Positions 50,316 through 58,422 of a stretch of 64,000 bases of DNA are shown here, piece by piece. Made by a program: the position numbers and the translations under genes. The DNA is from DASUPK01 sp963728875 (lineage in GTDB: Bacteria; Actinomycetota; Thermoleophilia; Solirubrobacterales; 70-9), in NCBI GenBank assembly GCA_963728875.1, contig CAVSLJ010000001.1, positions 558,001 to 622,000 on the forward strand. Direction: 5' to 3'. Every line of letters begins with the position of its first letter. Within the stretch, counting starts at the first letter, position 1. Under the pieces are notes generated by a model. It saw only the letters and a program-made list of their open reading frames with translations, was not told the DNA's origin and did not search any database.

Positions 50316-51418
50316 GCTTGCGGGACGCCGCTCTCGCGGACTGCCGAGACGACCTGCCCGGCTGCTCCCTCGGGGAGGGCTGGACCCATCGGCAGCGCGA
50401 GTACCTCCGAGCAGATCCGCTCGGTCTCGGGAAGCGGCTGCGGGGGAGCCCAGCGTTCGAGCGCCGGCTGGCGGTAAAGCGGCACCTCGTAGTACGGGCG
50501 GGCCCCGATGCCGGCGGCACTGAGAGCGCCGGCGAGCCCGTCCCGGTTGGACGCAGCTACCGCGAAGAGATGCCAGCAGGAGCGCCCGTCCTCAGGCTCG
50601 CGCTGGAGCGCGACCAGGTCGCCGAGCCCTGCCTCCGCATAGCTGGCGGCGACGGCCCGCCTCGACTCGGTCCATTCAGCGAGGTGGGGCAACAGCACAC
50701 GGAGGCCGGCTGCCTGGAGCTCGTCGAGGCGCGAGTTGAAGCCCACCTCGGTGAACACCTTCTTGTCCTCGGAGCCGTGAAAGCGCAGCCGCCTGACCAG
50801 CGCGGCGACCTCCGGATCGCCCGTCGTGACAGCCCCGCCGTCGCCGAAGCCGCCAAGGTTCTTGGCGGGGAAGAAGCTCCAGGTAGCGGCATGTCCCAGG
50901 GTCCCGACGAAGCGTCCGTCGAGGGACGCACCGTGGGCCTGGGCGGCGTCCTCCAAAACCTTTATCCCCCGCGATTCCGCGAGCTCCATCAACTCCGGGA
51001 CGGGAGCGGGGTTGCCGAAGATGTGAACGGGGACGATCGCCCTCGTCCGCTCGGTCAACGCCGGCTCGGCCGTCGCTGCGGTCATGCACCAGGTCTCCGC
51101 ATCGACGTCGCAGAACACCGGGGTCGCGCCGATCGCGGCCACCGCCTCGGCCGTCGCGTAGAAGGTAAAGGCCGGGACGACGACCTCGTCGCCGGGCCCG
51201 ACCCCCAGCGCCCGGAGGCCGATCGCCAGGGCGTCGGTGCCGTTTGCCACTCCGACGCAATGGTCGACCTCGAGGTAATCGCCGAACTCGGACTCGAACG
51301 CCTCGACCTCGGGGCCGAGGATGTAGCGGCCGCTTTCGAGCACCGCCCGCTGGCGCTCGGCGACCTCCGGCAGGAGCGGCTCCAGGACTGGGCGGTGTGC
51401 GAACAGTGGAAGGTCCAA
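50312..51418 (-). CDS. DegT/DnrJ aminotransferase, WbpE-like
   Basis: 368 residues. PLP lysine Lys186 (SFFPAKNLGGFGDGG), Asp157 (LEDAAQAHGA) and LGPEVEAFESEF are classical. The FFPAKNLG version fits WbpE/WlbC enzymes that aminate C3 of UDP-3-keto-GlcNAc uronate. TTG 51418 is chosen because the family begins at about this residue and TACGCT ends 9 nt upstream. The far longer open frame upstream is antisense to a GT2. Converges on the WbpD-like gene. Confidence 0.87.
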   Translation of the reverse strand: MDLPLFAHRPVLEPLLPEVAERQRAVLESGRYILGPEVEAFESEFGDYLEVDHCVGVANGTDALAIGLRALGVGPGDEVVVPAFTFYATAEAVAAIGATPVFCDVDAETWCMTAATAEPALTERTRAIVPVHIFGNPAPVPELMELAESRGIKVLEDAAQAHGASLDGRFVGTLGHAATWSFFPAKNLGGFGDGGAVTTGDPEVAALVRRLRFHGSEDKKVFTEVGFNSRLDELQAAGLRVLLPHLAEWTESRRAVAASYAEAGLGDLVALQREPEDGRSCWHLFAVAASNRDGLAGALSAAGIGARPYYEVPLYRQPALERWAPPQPLPETERICSEVLALPMGPALPEGAAGQVVSAVRESGVPQA

Positions 51419-51469
51419 CGGACGGGGAGCGTAGCCAGTCGCTGCTCCTGGCAGGGCTAGGATCGCCGG

Positions 51470-52279
51470 ATGCCGGAGCGAAGCGCGGGAGAACCGCGAA
51501 TAAGCGTTCTGATCGGCTGTTGGAACAACGCGGACACGCTCCCCCAGGCGATCGAGTCGATCCTCTCCCAGACCGTCGAGGACCTGGAGCTGATCGTCGT
51601 GGACGACGGCTCGACGGATTCGACGGCCGAGATCGTCGGGAAGATCACCGACTCGCGGCTGCGCTATCTGCCGCTCGAGCACATGGGCATCTCCGGGAGC
51701 CTCAACCGGGGAATCGAAGAGGCGGCGGCGCCCGTCGTGGCGGTGCAGGACGCCGACGACTGGTCCCTCCCCGAGCGCCTCGAGCGGGAGCTGGAGGTGC
51801 TCGACGGGCGGCCCGAGGTAGGGGTGGTCGGGGCGCGGATGCGCGAGGTGGACGGCGCCGGAAGAGAGCTGCGGCCCCGCACCGCCTTCGCCGCCGGCGA
51901 GGTGAACGAGGCGCTGATGCGCTTCAACCCGATCCCCAACTCGTGCGCCGCCTTCCGGCGGGATGTCGCGCTCGGCGTCGGGGGATACGACGAGCGGCTC
52001 CGCTATGCGATGGACCACGACCTCTGGCTTCGCATCGCGGACACCCATGCCGTCCTCGCCCTCGATGAGGTCCTCGCCGTGAGGCGGATGACCGGGTCGA
52101 ACGTCGCCGCCCGAGCCGAGCGCGCCCAGATCCGCGAGACGCTCGCGATTCGGGCCGACGCCCTGCGCCGGCGGCGGACGCTCGCGGGCGCCACGGGGCT
52201 GCTTCTCCCCGCGATCTCCTACCTGACCCCGCTTCCCCTGAAGCGGGCGCGGCGGCGGCGCCTCGGGCAGGCGCCCTAG
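51470..52279 (+). CDS. Glycosyltransferase family 2
   Basis: 269 residues. ISVLIGCWNNADTLPQAI, VVDDGSTDSTAE and QDADDW (metal-binding DxD) are typical GT-A features, with YAMDHDLWLRIA as the later acidic motif. TAGGAT ends 6 nt before the ATG, so it is probably leaderless. It shares CTAG at its stop with the convergent GT4 gene. Confidence 0.87.
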   Translation: MPERSAGEPRISVLIGCWNNADTLPQAIESILSQTVEDLELIVVDDGSTDSTAEIVGKITDSRLRYLPLEHMGISGSLNRGIEEAAAPVVAVQDADDWSLPERLERELEVLDGRPEVGVVGARMREVDGAGRELRPRTAFAAGEVNEALMRFNPIPNSCAAFRRDVALGVGGYDERLRYAMDHDLWLRIADTHAVLALDEVLAVRRMTGSNVAARAERAQIRETLAIRADALRRRRTLAGATGLLLPAISYLTPLPLKRARRRRLGQAP

Positions 52280-53451
52280 CCGGGCGGGCCCTCCGCATCG
52301 TAGGAGCCCTGGACGACTGCGAGCGAGCCCTCGATCGAGAGCTCGCCGCGGTGGCGCTCGTACCAGTCGAGCGTGCTCTCGCGCAGGGCTGCGCCGCCGC
52401 TGACGGCGGACGCGATGCCCCTCGCCAGGCTCTCGGGGCCGGCATCGGCGACGACGAAGCCGTTCACTCCCTCCTCGACCAGCTCGGTCGCGGCGTTGTC
52501 CGGCCCGCTCACGAGAACCGCAGGGGTGCCGAGCGACGCGGCCTCGACCACCACCAGGCCGTACCCCTCGCGCATCGAGGGGTGAACCAGGCACGCCGCC
52601 TGGGAGAGGGCCCGCATGACCTCCGCGTGGTCCACCCGGCCACGAAGCTCAACCCGCCCCTCCAGCCCGAGGTCTCGCACCGCCGCGCGGGTCGCCTCCG
52701 CCTCGGGGCCGTCTCCGAGGATGACGCAGCGGAGATCGGCCAGCCCCCGCCCCGCTTCGGCGATCGCGGAGGGAATCGATGGCACCCGCTTCTCCGGGAT
52801 CTGGCGCCCGGCCGCCAGGGCCGTCGGCGAGTCGCCCCCGGGCCTTTCGCCTGCGAGGAGGGCCCGGCGCTCCTCCTCGTTCTCCGCGTACTCACCGGTC
52901 AGCCTGGTGATCGGAGCTCGGTGCCCCAGCTCGCGAGCACGTGCCTCGGCGAGCCGGGAGAACGTGAAGCTGCGATCCGGAAGCCTCAGGCAGAGCGCCT
53001 GGATCCAGTAGGCGATCCGGCCGCCGACCCGGCCCAGGTAGCTCTGCCAGTAGGAGAGGCTCCAGATCTCATGCCAGTCGACGATCAGCCGAGCGTGCGA
53101 GCGGTTCAGGCGAAGGGCGAGCCAGGCGCCGAGCAGCGAGAAGTATGGAAACGACGCCGTGTGGATCGCGTCGTAGCGGCGGCCGCGTCGAAGCAGGTGC
53201 CAGAAGACGCCGATCCCGAAACGCACCGGCGGCCAGATCCGGCGGCGACCGGAGGCGGTGTAGAGCTCGCTTCGAGGCGAGACCGCGATGGTCGGGAACG
53301 GGGTCTCGGGCCCCTCGTCGCCCCACTGGCGGCGCGTCAGGTAGACGACGTGATGCTCGCCGTCGAGGCGCTCGGCCAGGTTCCGGTACCAGCGCTCAGC
53401 GCCCCCAACCGTGTTGGGAAAGAGGCAGTCGTAGAGGATCGCGATCCTCAA
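52276..53451 (-). CDS. Glycosyltransferase family 4
   Basis: 391 residues, GT-B fold. RIAILYDCLFPNTVGGAERWY, LIVDWHEIWSLSYWQ, LAAGRQIPEKRV and the E-x7-E motif in REGYGLVVVEAASLG. Coupled (ATGA) to the upstream GT4. The donor is unknown; the neighbouring GDP-mannose dehydratase suggests a GDP-linked deoxyhexose. Confidence 0.88.
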   Translation of the reverse strand: MRIAILYDCLFPNTVGGAERWYRNLAERLDGEHHVVYLTRRQWGDEGPETPFPTIAVSPRSELYTASGRRRIWPPVRFGIGVFWHLLRRGRRYDAIHTASFPYFSLLGAWLALRLNRSHARLIVDWHEIWSLSYWQSYLGRVGGRIAYWIQALCLRLPDRSFTFSRLAEARARELGHRAPITRLTGEYAENEEERRALLAGERPGGDSPTALAAGRQIPEKRVPSIPSAIAEAGRGLADLRCVILGDGPEAEATRAAVRDLGLEGRVELRGRVDHAEVMRALSQAACLVHPSMREGYGLVVVEAASLGTPAVLVSGPDNAATELVEEGVNGFVVADAGPESLARGIASAVSGGAALRESTLDWYERHRGELSIEGSLAVVQGSYDAEGPPG

Positions 53452-54485
53452 GTGGACCTCCCGCTCAGCGCCCGCTCGTACACCTCGGCCGTCGCGTCGA
53501 TCATCCCGGTGAGTGAGAACCGCTCCCTGGCCCGCGCCGCCGCAGCCTCTCCGAGCGAGCGGGCCAGCTCCGGTTCGCGGGCCAGCCGGGCGAGCGAGGA
53601 TGCCAGCGCCCCGACGTCGCCGGCCGGAAAGACCAGGCCGGCGTCACCCGCCGCGTCCGGGTTGCCCGGGCCATCGGAGACGACGACGGCACGCCCGAGC
53701 GACATCGCCTCGAGCAGGGCGTAGGAGAGGCCCTCCCAGAGGGAGGGGAGCACGAAGGCGTCGGCGGCCGCCAGCAGGGCGGTGACGTCGCGCCGCTCGC
53801 CCAGAACCCTGAGCCCGTCGCCCGCCAGCGGCTCCAGGCGCCCTCGCAGAGGCCCGTCGCCCGCGAGGGCCCCGACGATCCGGGGCTGCTCGACCCGGGC
53901 TCTCGCGACCGCCTCGGCGAACTGAACGGGCTGCTTGCGCTCGCTGAGCTCGCCCACGAACAGCGCGACGCGCGAATCGGGCTCAACCCCGAGGGCCTCC
54001 CGCGTCGATTGGCGCTCGGCGTCCGTCACCTGGGCCGCGTCCGCGACGCCGTTGTGAACCAGCGTGATCCGCTCGGCGGCCGCCGGAGCAATCGACCGTG
54101 CGAACGCGAGCTCGGACTCCGACACGGCGATCACCGCCGCCGCGCGTGCGAAGGCACGCCTGCTCCCCTCCCGGACGAGGCGCCCGCGCGTCCCGGTGCT
54201 TCGGCGCAACAGATGCGACCCGTGGAGCGTGATCACCGTCGGGCGCATCCCTAGCGCGGGCAGGCAGGCGAGCGCCGCCGCATCCCCGTGGACGTGTACG
54301 AGGTCATGACTCCGAGCGGCCTGGATCACCCGCGCCAACCCGACCGGGAGCTCCAGCGGATTGCGACGGCGGGTGAGCTCGACGCGATCGAACTCGAACC
54401 CCTTCATCGACGCCAGCTGCTCGACGTACGTCTGACCTCCACCTCCGCGGTGCGGGAGGACGTGGAGGACCCGGGCCTCACTCAT
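53448..54485 (-). CDS. Glycosyltransferase family 4
   Basis: 345 residues, GT-B fold. RVLHVLPHRGGGGQTYVEQL, VITLHGSHLLRR, ALFVGELSERKQPVQFAEAV and the E-x7-E in WEGLSYALLEAMSLG. It follows the second GDP-mannose dehydratase by 10 nt and overlaps the next GT4 by 4 nt, in a four-gene minus-strand run beginning with rmlC. Confidence 0.88.
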   Translation of the reverse strand: MSEARVLHVLPHRGGGGQTYVEQLASMKGFEFDRVELTRRRNPLELPVGLARVIQAARSHDLVHVHGDAAALACLPALGMRPTVITLHGSHLLRRSTGTRGRLVREGSRRAFARAAAVIAVSESELAFARSIAPAAAERITLVHNGVADAAQVTDAERQSTREALGVEPDSRVALFVGELSERKQPVQFAEAVARARVEQPRIVGALAGDGPLRGRLEPLAGDGLRVLGERRDVTALLAAADAFVLPSLWEGLSYALLEAMSLGRAVVVSDGPGNPDAAGDAGLVFPAGDVGALASSLARLAREPELARSLGEAAAARARERFSLTGMIDATAEVYERALSGRST

Positions 54486-54495
54486 GTGAGGAGAA

Positions 54496-55530
54496 CTACG
54501 CCCCCTCGTGGCTGTAGCGGGTCACCTTGCCCGCCATCTGGTCCTCGAGATCGGCGACGTCGGCGTCGACCATCAGCTCGACCAGCTCCTTGAACCGGAC
54601 CTTGGGCTCCCAGCCGAGTGCCTCCTTCGCCTTACTGGCGTCCCCGAGCAATGCGTCGACCTCCGACGGCCGGTAGTACTTCGGGTCGATCTCGACGTGG
54701 TCGTCGGCGTCGAGGCCGGCCCGAGCGAAGGCGATCTCGACTGCATCGCGGACGCTGTTCGTCTCGCCGGTGGCGATGACGAAGTCGTCGGGCTCGTCGG
54801 CCTGGAGCATCAGCCACATCGCCTCGACGTACTCCTTCGCGTATCCCCAGTCGCGCTGGGCCTCCAGGTTGCCGAGGTAGAGCTTCTCCTGCAGGCCTGC
54901 GGCGATCCTGGCGACACCGCGGGTGATCTTGCGGGTGACGAAGGTCTCGCCGCGGCGCGGAGACTCGTGGTTGAAGAGGATCCCGTTGACGGCGAACAGG
55001 TCGTACGCCTCGCGGTAGTTGACGGTCGCCCAGTACGACGCGACCTTGGCCACGCCGTAGGGGCTGCGCGGGTGAAACGGGGTCTGCTCGTTCTGCGGCG
55101 GAGGCGCCGCGCCGAACATCTCGGAGGAGGACGCCTGGTAGAAGCGCGGGTTGACCTTGGCCTCGCGAACCGCCTCCAGCAGTCGCACGGTGCCGGTCCC
55201 GGTGACGTCGAAGGTGTACTCCGGGATATCGAACGAGACGCGGACGTGGCTCTGCGCGCCCAGGTGGTAGATCTCGTCGGGCTGCAGCTCGTAGAGCAGC
55301 TTGATCAGCGCGGTCGAATCGGTCAGATCGCCGTAGTGGGTGAAGAGCCGGACGCCCTGCTCGTGGGGGTCGTGGTAGAGGTGGTCGATCCGGTGCGTGT
55401 TGAAGCTCGAGGAGCGGCGGACGATGCCGTGGACCTCGTAGCCCTTCTCGAGCAGGAGCTCGGCGAGATATGAGCCGTCCTGGCCCGAGATGCCCGTGAT
55501 CAGGGCGCGCTTGCTTGATTGGTCGTTCAC
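54496..55530 (-). CDS. gmd: GDP-mannose 4,6-dehydratase (second, canonical copy)
   Basis: 344 residues, the usual length. TGISGQDGSYLAELL, RRSSSFNTHRIDHL, LGAQSHVRVSF, SSSEMFG, YGVAK, NHESPRRG and YLGNLEAQRDWGYAKEYV match classical Gmd throughout. It makes GDP-4-keto-6-deoxymannose. The GTG start has TAGCCT ending 9 nt upstream, so it may also have its own promoter inside the run. Confidence 0.93.
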   Translation of the reverse strand: MNDQSSKRALITGISGQDGSYLAELLLEKGYEVHGIVRRSSSFNTHRIDHLYHDPHEQGVRLFTHYGDLTDSTALIKLLYELQPDEIYHLGAQSHVRVSFDIPEYTFDVTGTGTVRLLEAVREAKVNPRFYQASSSEMFGAAPPPQNEQTPFHPRSPYGVAKVASYWATVNYREAYDLFAVNGILFNHESPRRGETFVTRKITRGVARIAAGLQEKLYLGNLEAQRDWGYAKEYVEAMWLMLQADEPDDFVIATGETNSVRDAVEIAFARAGLDADDHVEIDPKYYRPSEVDALLGDASKAKEALGWEPKVRFKELVELMVDADVADLEDQMAGKVTRYSHEGA

Positions 55531-55542
55531 TTCGCCTGCAGG

Positions 55543-56094
55543 CTAGACGTCATACGAGAACGGGAGCCCGTCCTCGACGTCCGCCAGCAACGGAGCGCCC
55601 GCGTCGCGCTCGGACGGGATCAGGTCGATCTCCGGCCACTCGATGCCGATCGCGGAGTCCTTGTAGGAGATCCCGCTCTCAGTCGCCGGGTCGTAGTAGG
55701 AGGAGCATTTGTAGATAACGTCCGCGATCTCGCTGGTGACGCAGAAACCATGAGCGAAGCCGTCCGGGCAGTAGAGCTGCCGCAGGTTCTCGTCGTTGAG
55801 CGTGAATGCCTCCCATTGACCGAAGGTCGGCGAACCCCGTCTCAGATCGACCAGGGCGTCGAAGATCTCCCCGCGCGGGCAGCGAATCAGCTTCGCCATG
55901 CCCGGCTGGAAGTGCATGCCGCGCACGATGCCCTTCGCCGATCGCGAATGATTGTCCTGGACGAACTCGTCGTCGATGCCGACCTCGCCGAAGGAGGAAC
56001 GCCGGTATGTCTCCAGGAAGAAGCCCCGCTGATCTCGGAAGATCTTCGGCTGCAGCAGGATCGGGCCCTTGAGACGGGTCGGCAGCACCTCCAT
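55543..56094 (-). CDS. rmlC: dTDP-4-dehydrorhamnose 3,5-epimerase
   Basis: 183 residues, the standard RmlC length. IFRDQRGFFLETYRRSSF, the catalytic His in VRGMHFQ, Lys in MAKLIRC, and YCPDGFAHGFCV. It epimerises C3 and C5 of dTDP-4-keto-6-deoxyglucose in dTDP-rhamnose synthesis; RmlA, B and D are not in the window. ATG 56094 is chosen (TATTCC ends 7 nt upstream); GTG 56121 would add nine residues. First gene of the minus-strand run rmlC, gmd, GT4, GT4. Confidence 0.92.
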   Translation of the reverse strand: MEVLPTRLKGPILLQPKIFRDQRGFFLETYRRSSFGEVGIDDEFVQDNHSRSAKGIVRGMHFQPGMAKLIRCPRGEIFDALVDLRRGSPTFGQWEAFTLNDENLRQLYCPDGFAHGFCVTSEIADVIYKCSSYYDPATESGISYKDSAIGIEWPEIDLIPSERDAGAPLLADVEDGLPFSYDV

Positions 56095-56101
56095 CCGGGC
56101 G

Positions 56102-56111
56102 GGAATAATGC
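56102..56111. promoter_or_regulatory. Overlapping divergent -10 elements
   Basis: GGAATAATGC carries TATTCC on the minus strand (7 nt from ATG 56094) and TAATGC on the plus strand (10 nt from ATG 56122), sharing the TA at 56106-56107. The starts are 27 nt apart. Confidence 0.42.
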
Positions 56112-56121
56112 CCGATTTCAC

Positions 56122-56922
56122 ATGCTCTCCGTGATCACGCCCACGCGCAACATGGCGCGCTACCTGCCACACACGCTCGACAGCGTGGCGGCGCTGCGCA
56201 CCCCCCATGAGCACATCGTCGTCGACGGCAACTCCGACGACGGGACGGTCGAGCTCCTGGAGGGGCGCGAGGACCCGCACCTCACCTGGATCTCCGAGCC
56301 CGACAGCGGGCAGACGGAGGCGGTCAACAAGGGGCTCCGGATGGCGCACGGGGACCTGCTCGCCTGGGTCAACGCCGACGACGCCTACATCCCCGGCGCC
56401 ATCGACCGGGCACTCGACCATTTCGAGCACAACCCCGAGGTCGGAGCGATCTTCGGAGGGGTCAACTACGTGGACGAGCACGGCGAGGTCTTCCGGACCC
56501 TGGTGCCGCCGAAGTTCAGCTGGCGACGCTACCTCTACTTCGGGCGTTTCTTGACGACCCCAACGATCATCTGGCGGCGCGAGCTGCTCGAGCAGGCGCC
56601 GTCCCTCAACCAGGCCTACGTGGACGCCGCCGACTACGACTTCTACCTGCGCCTGCTGCGCGGCGCGCGAGTCGATCTGATCGAGGAGCCCGTCCTCAAC
56701 TTCCGCTACCACCCCGAAAGCAAGACGACCACGGACGTCTGGGTCCAGCTCAACGAGGCGAAGGCGATCCGCCTGGGATGGGCCCGCAACCCGCTGCAGC
56801 GGGGGATCATGCGCTCCTACGAGGGCGCACGGCGAGCGATCCTCCCCCGGATCTCTTCCTGGCCGCACCCGGAGCCCCGCGGGGTCGTGAAGCTGCTGCG
56901 GCGGATCGGCGCGCGGGGCTGA
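56122..56922 (+). CDS. Glycosyltransferase family 2
   Basis: 266 residues. LSVITPTRNMARYLPHTL, VVDGNSDDGTVELL, the metal-binding NADDAYIPG and DAADYDFYLRLL are typical of a GT2 subgroup common in exopolysaccharide loci. There is no Shine-Dalgarno sequence. The GtrA-like remnant starts 1 nt after its stop. Confidence 0.88.
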   Translation: MLSVITPTRNMARYLPHTLDSVAALRTPHEHIVVDGNSDDGTVELLEGREDPHLTWISEPDSGQTEAVNKGLRMAHGDLLAWVNADDAYIPGAIDRALDHFEHNPEVGAIFGGVNYVDEHGEVFRTLVPPKFSWRRYLYFGRFLTTPTIIWRRELLEQAPSLNQAYVDAADYDFYLRLLRGARVDLIEEPVLNFRYHPESKTTTDVWVQLNEAKAIRLGWARNPLQRGIMRSYEGARRAILPRISSWPHPEPRGVVKLLRRIGARG

Positions 56923-56923
56923 C

Positions 56924-57311
56924 GTGGACAGGCGATTCCTCCGCTTCGCGTTGGTTGGCGGCTCGAACGGAGCAGTCACGATCGCGACCTATTCCTTGCT
57001 GCTGGCAATCGGGGTCGCGTATCCGATCGCCGCGGTGGCGGGGTATCTGCCGGGATAATGAACGGATACACGTGGAACCGGCTCTGGGCCTTCGAGACGG
57101 GCCGTTTCACCTCCCGGAGTTCTCCCGCTACCTCGCGGTCCAGGGACTTCGGCTCGTTCTCAATCTGGCCCTGCTCTACGCGCTCATCGAGGGCCTGGAG
57201 ACACCCAAGGCCGTAGCAGAGATCATCAGTGTCGTCCCGATCGTCCTGATCACCTTCATCCTCAATCGCCGATGGACCTTTCATCCAAAGACAAGATCGG
57301 GGACGACGTAG
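56924..57311 (+). pseudogene. GtrA-like membrane protein gene with two frameshifts
   Basis: Three frames together give a GtrA/DPMS-type four-helix protein of about 130 residues. GTG 56924 gives RRFLRFALVGGSNGAVTIAT and a second helix, ending at a TAA at 57056. The next frame from 57055 gives MNGYTWNRLWAFETG, a conserved GtrA segment. The third frame from about 57096 gives GPFHLPEFSRYLAVQGLRL, two further helices and NRRWTFHP. Each join needs one missing base after a GG pair (near 57054 and 57100). It is either a fresh pseudogene or two deletion errors in the assembly. GtrA proteins help flip polyprenyl-phosphate sugars. Confidence 0.75.
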
Positions 57312-57371
57312 CCCCGCCGGAGAGCGCCGAACCCGTCTTCGACCGGACGAACGCTCCGCCTCCGCCTCGCA

Positions 57372-58130
57372 GTGTGGCTCGCGACGGCGATCGAGTGGGT
57401 CCTGCGCCACCACATGCTGGCGCGGGGGCTCTATGCCGCGGCCGACGCCAACGGCCGGCTCAGCGCCCGGCTGCTGCGCGGCGAGGGCCGCGAGTGCCCC
57501 TGCTGCGGCGGGCGCTTTGCGCGGATGTCCCGGCGCCGGATCGCGGGCTTCGGTGGCATCTGCCCGCGCTGCCGCTCGCATCCCCGCCATCGCGCAATCG
57601 CCCTGCTCCTCGCCCGCGGTGACCTCCCCGGCCGCCGGCTCCTCCACTTCGCCCCCGAGCCGCTCTTCGACCCCGTCTTCGAGCGGCTGCCCGAAATCGA
57701 GCGAACCACCGCCGACCTGTACGCGCCCGCCGACCTGAGGCTCGACATCATGAACATGGATCTCCCGGACGGTTCCTTCGACCTGATCCTCTGCAGCCAC
57801 GTCCTCGAGCATGTCCCGGACGATCGCGCGGCGATGTCCGAGCTGCGCCGCGTTCTGGCGGCCGGCGGCCTCGCGCTCGTGCTGACGCCCTACCGCTCAG
57901 ACGTCCCCACATACGAGGACCCCTCGGTCACCTCTCCACTGGACCGGATGGTCGCCTTCGGCCAGCACGACCACGTCCGCATCTACGGCATGGACCTGGC
58001 GGACCGGCTCCGCGGGGCCGGCTTCGAGGTCGAGGATCGGACCCCGACCGAGCTATTCGACGATTCAGTGGTGGACCGGTGTGAACTCGACCCGGCTGAG
58101 CACCTCTTCCTCTGCCGGGCTCCGGCGTAG
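57372..58130 (+). CDS. Class I SAM methyltransferase with cysteine-rich N-terminus
   Basis: 252 residues from GTG. Cys42, Cys45, Cys64 and Cys67 (CPCCGG, CPRC) form a zinc site. LLHFAPEPLFDPVFERL replaces the usual glycine-rich SAM loop, followed by FDLILCSHVLEHVPDDRAAM and GGLALVLTPY. It resembles a methyltransferase subgroup of glycan loci. Its 3' end overlaps the convergent small membrane protein by 66 nt. Confidence 0.78.
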   Translation: MWLATAIEWVLRHHMLARGLYAAADANGRLSARLLRGEGRECPCCGGRFARMSRRRIAGFGGICPRCRSHPRHRAIALLLARGDLPGRRLLHFAPEPLFDPVFERLPEIERTTADLYAPADLRLDIMNMDLPDGSFDLILCSHVLEHVPDDRAAMSELRRVLAAGGLALVLTPYRSDVPTYEDPSVTSPLDRMVAFGQHDHVRIYGMDLADRLRGAGFEVEDRTPTELFDDSVVDRCELDPAEHLFLCRAPA

Positions 58131-58367
58131 CGCCTTGCGGCGCCCGCCAATGCTGCGAACGAGCCGCACCGGCAGGTAGATCAGGCCGGCGATCAGGGCC
58201 AGCGGGATCAGCGGCACCAACAGGGGGATCAGCGCAACGGCGGTCAGGACGAGGATCGGTATCGCCAGCGGAGCCAGCGCGACCACCAGGATCCCCGCGC
58301 CGACACCCCACTTCGAGACCTCCTGGATGACCTCGGCCCTGTCGCGGGCCCTGGATTCGCTGTTCAT
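58065..58367 (-). CDS. Small membrane protein of unknown function
   Basis: 100 residues. A charged N-terminus is followed by a long hydrophobic region (about 22-70) able to form two membrane helices, then a basic tail (GGRRKALRR). AAGGGAG stands 6 nt before the ATG, a clear Shine-Dalgarno sequence. No family recognised. The 3' part overlaps the methyltransferase on the other strand. Confidence 0.6.
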   Translation of the reverse strand: MNSESRARDRAEVIQEVSKWGVGAGILVVALAPLAIPILVLTAVALIPLLVPLIPLALIAGLIYLPVRLVRSIGGRRKALRRSPAEEEVLSRVEFTPVHH

Positions 58368-58422
58368 GACGGCTCCCTTCGTCGCTCTTACAAGGGGGAC
58401 GAGACAGGGCCGCCATCTGTGA

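Noticed and set aside
50312..52594. 760-residue aminotransferase fusion
   Set aside because: The upstream half is antisense to a GT2 gene; the aminotransferase fold begins at about 51418.
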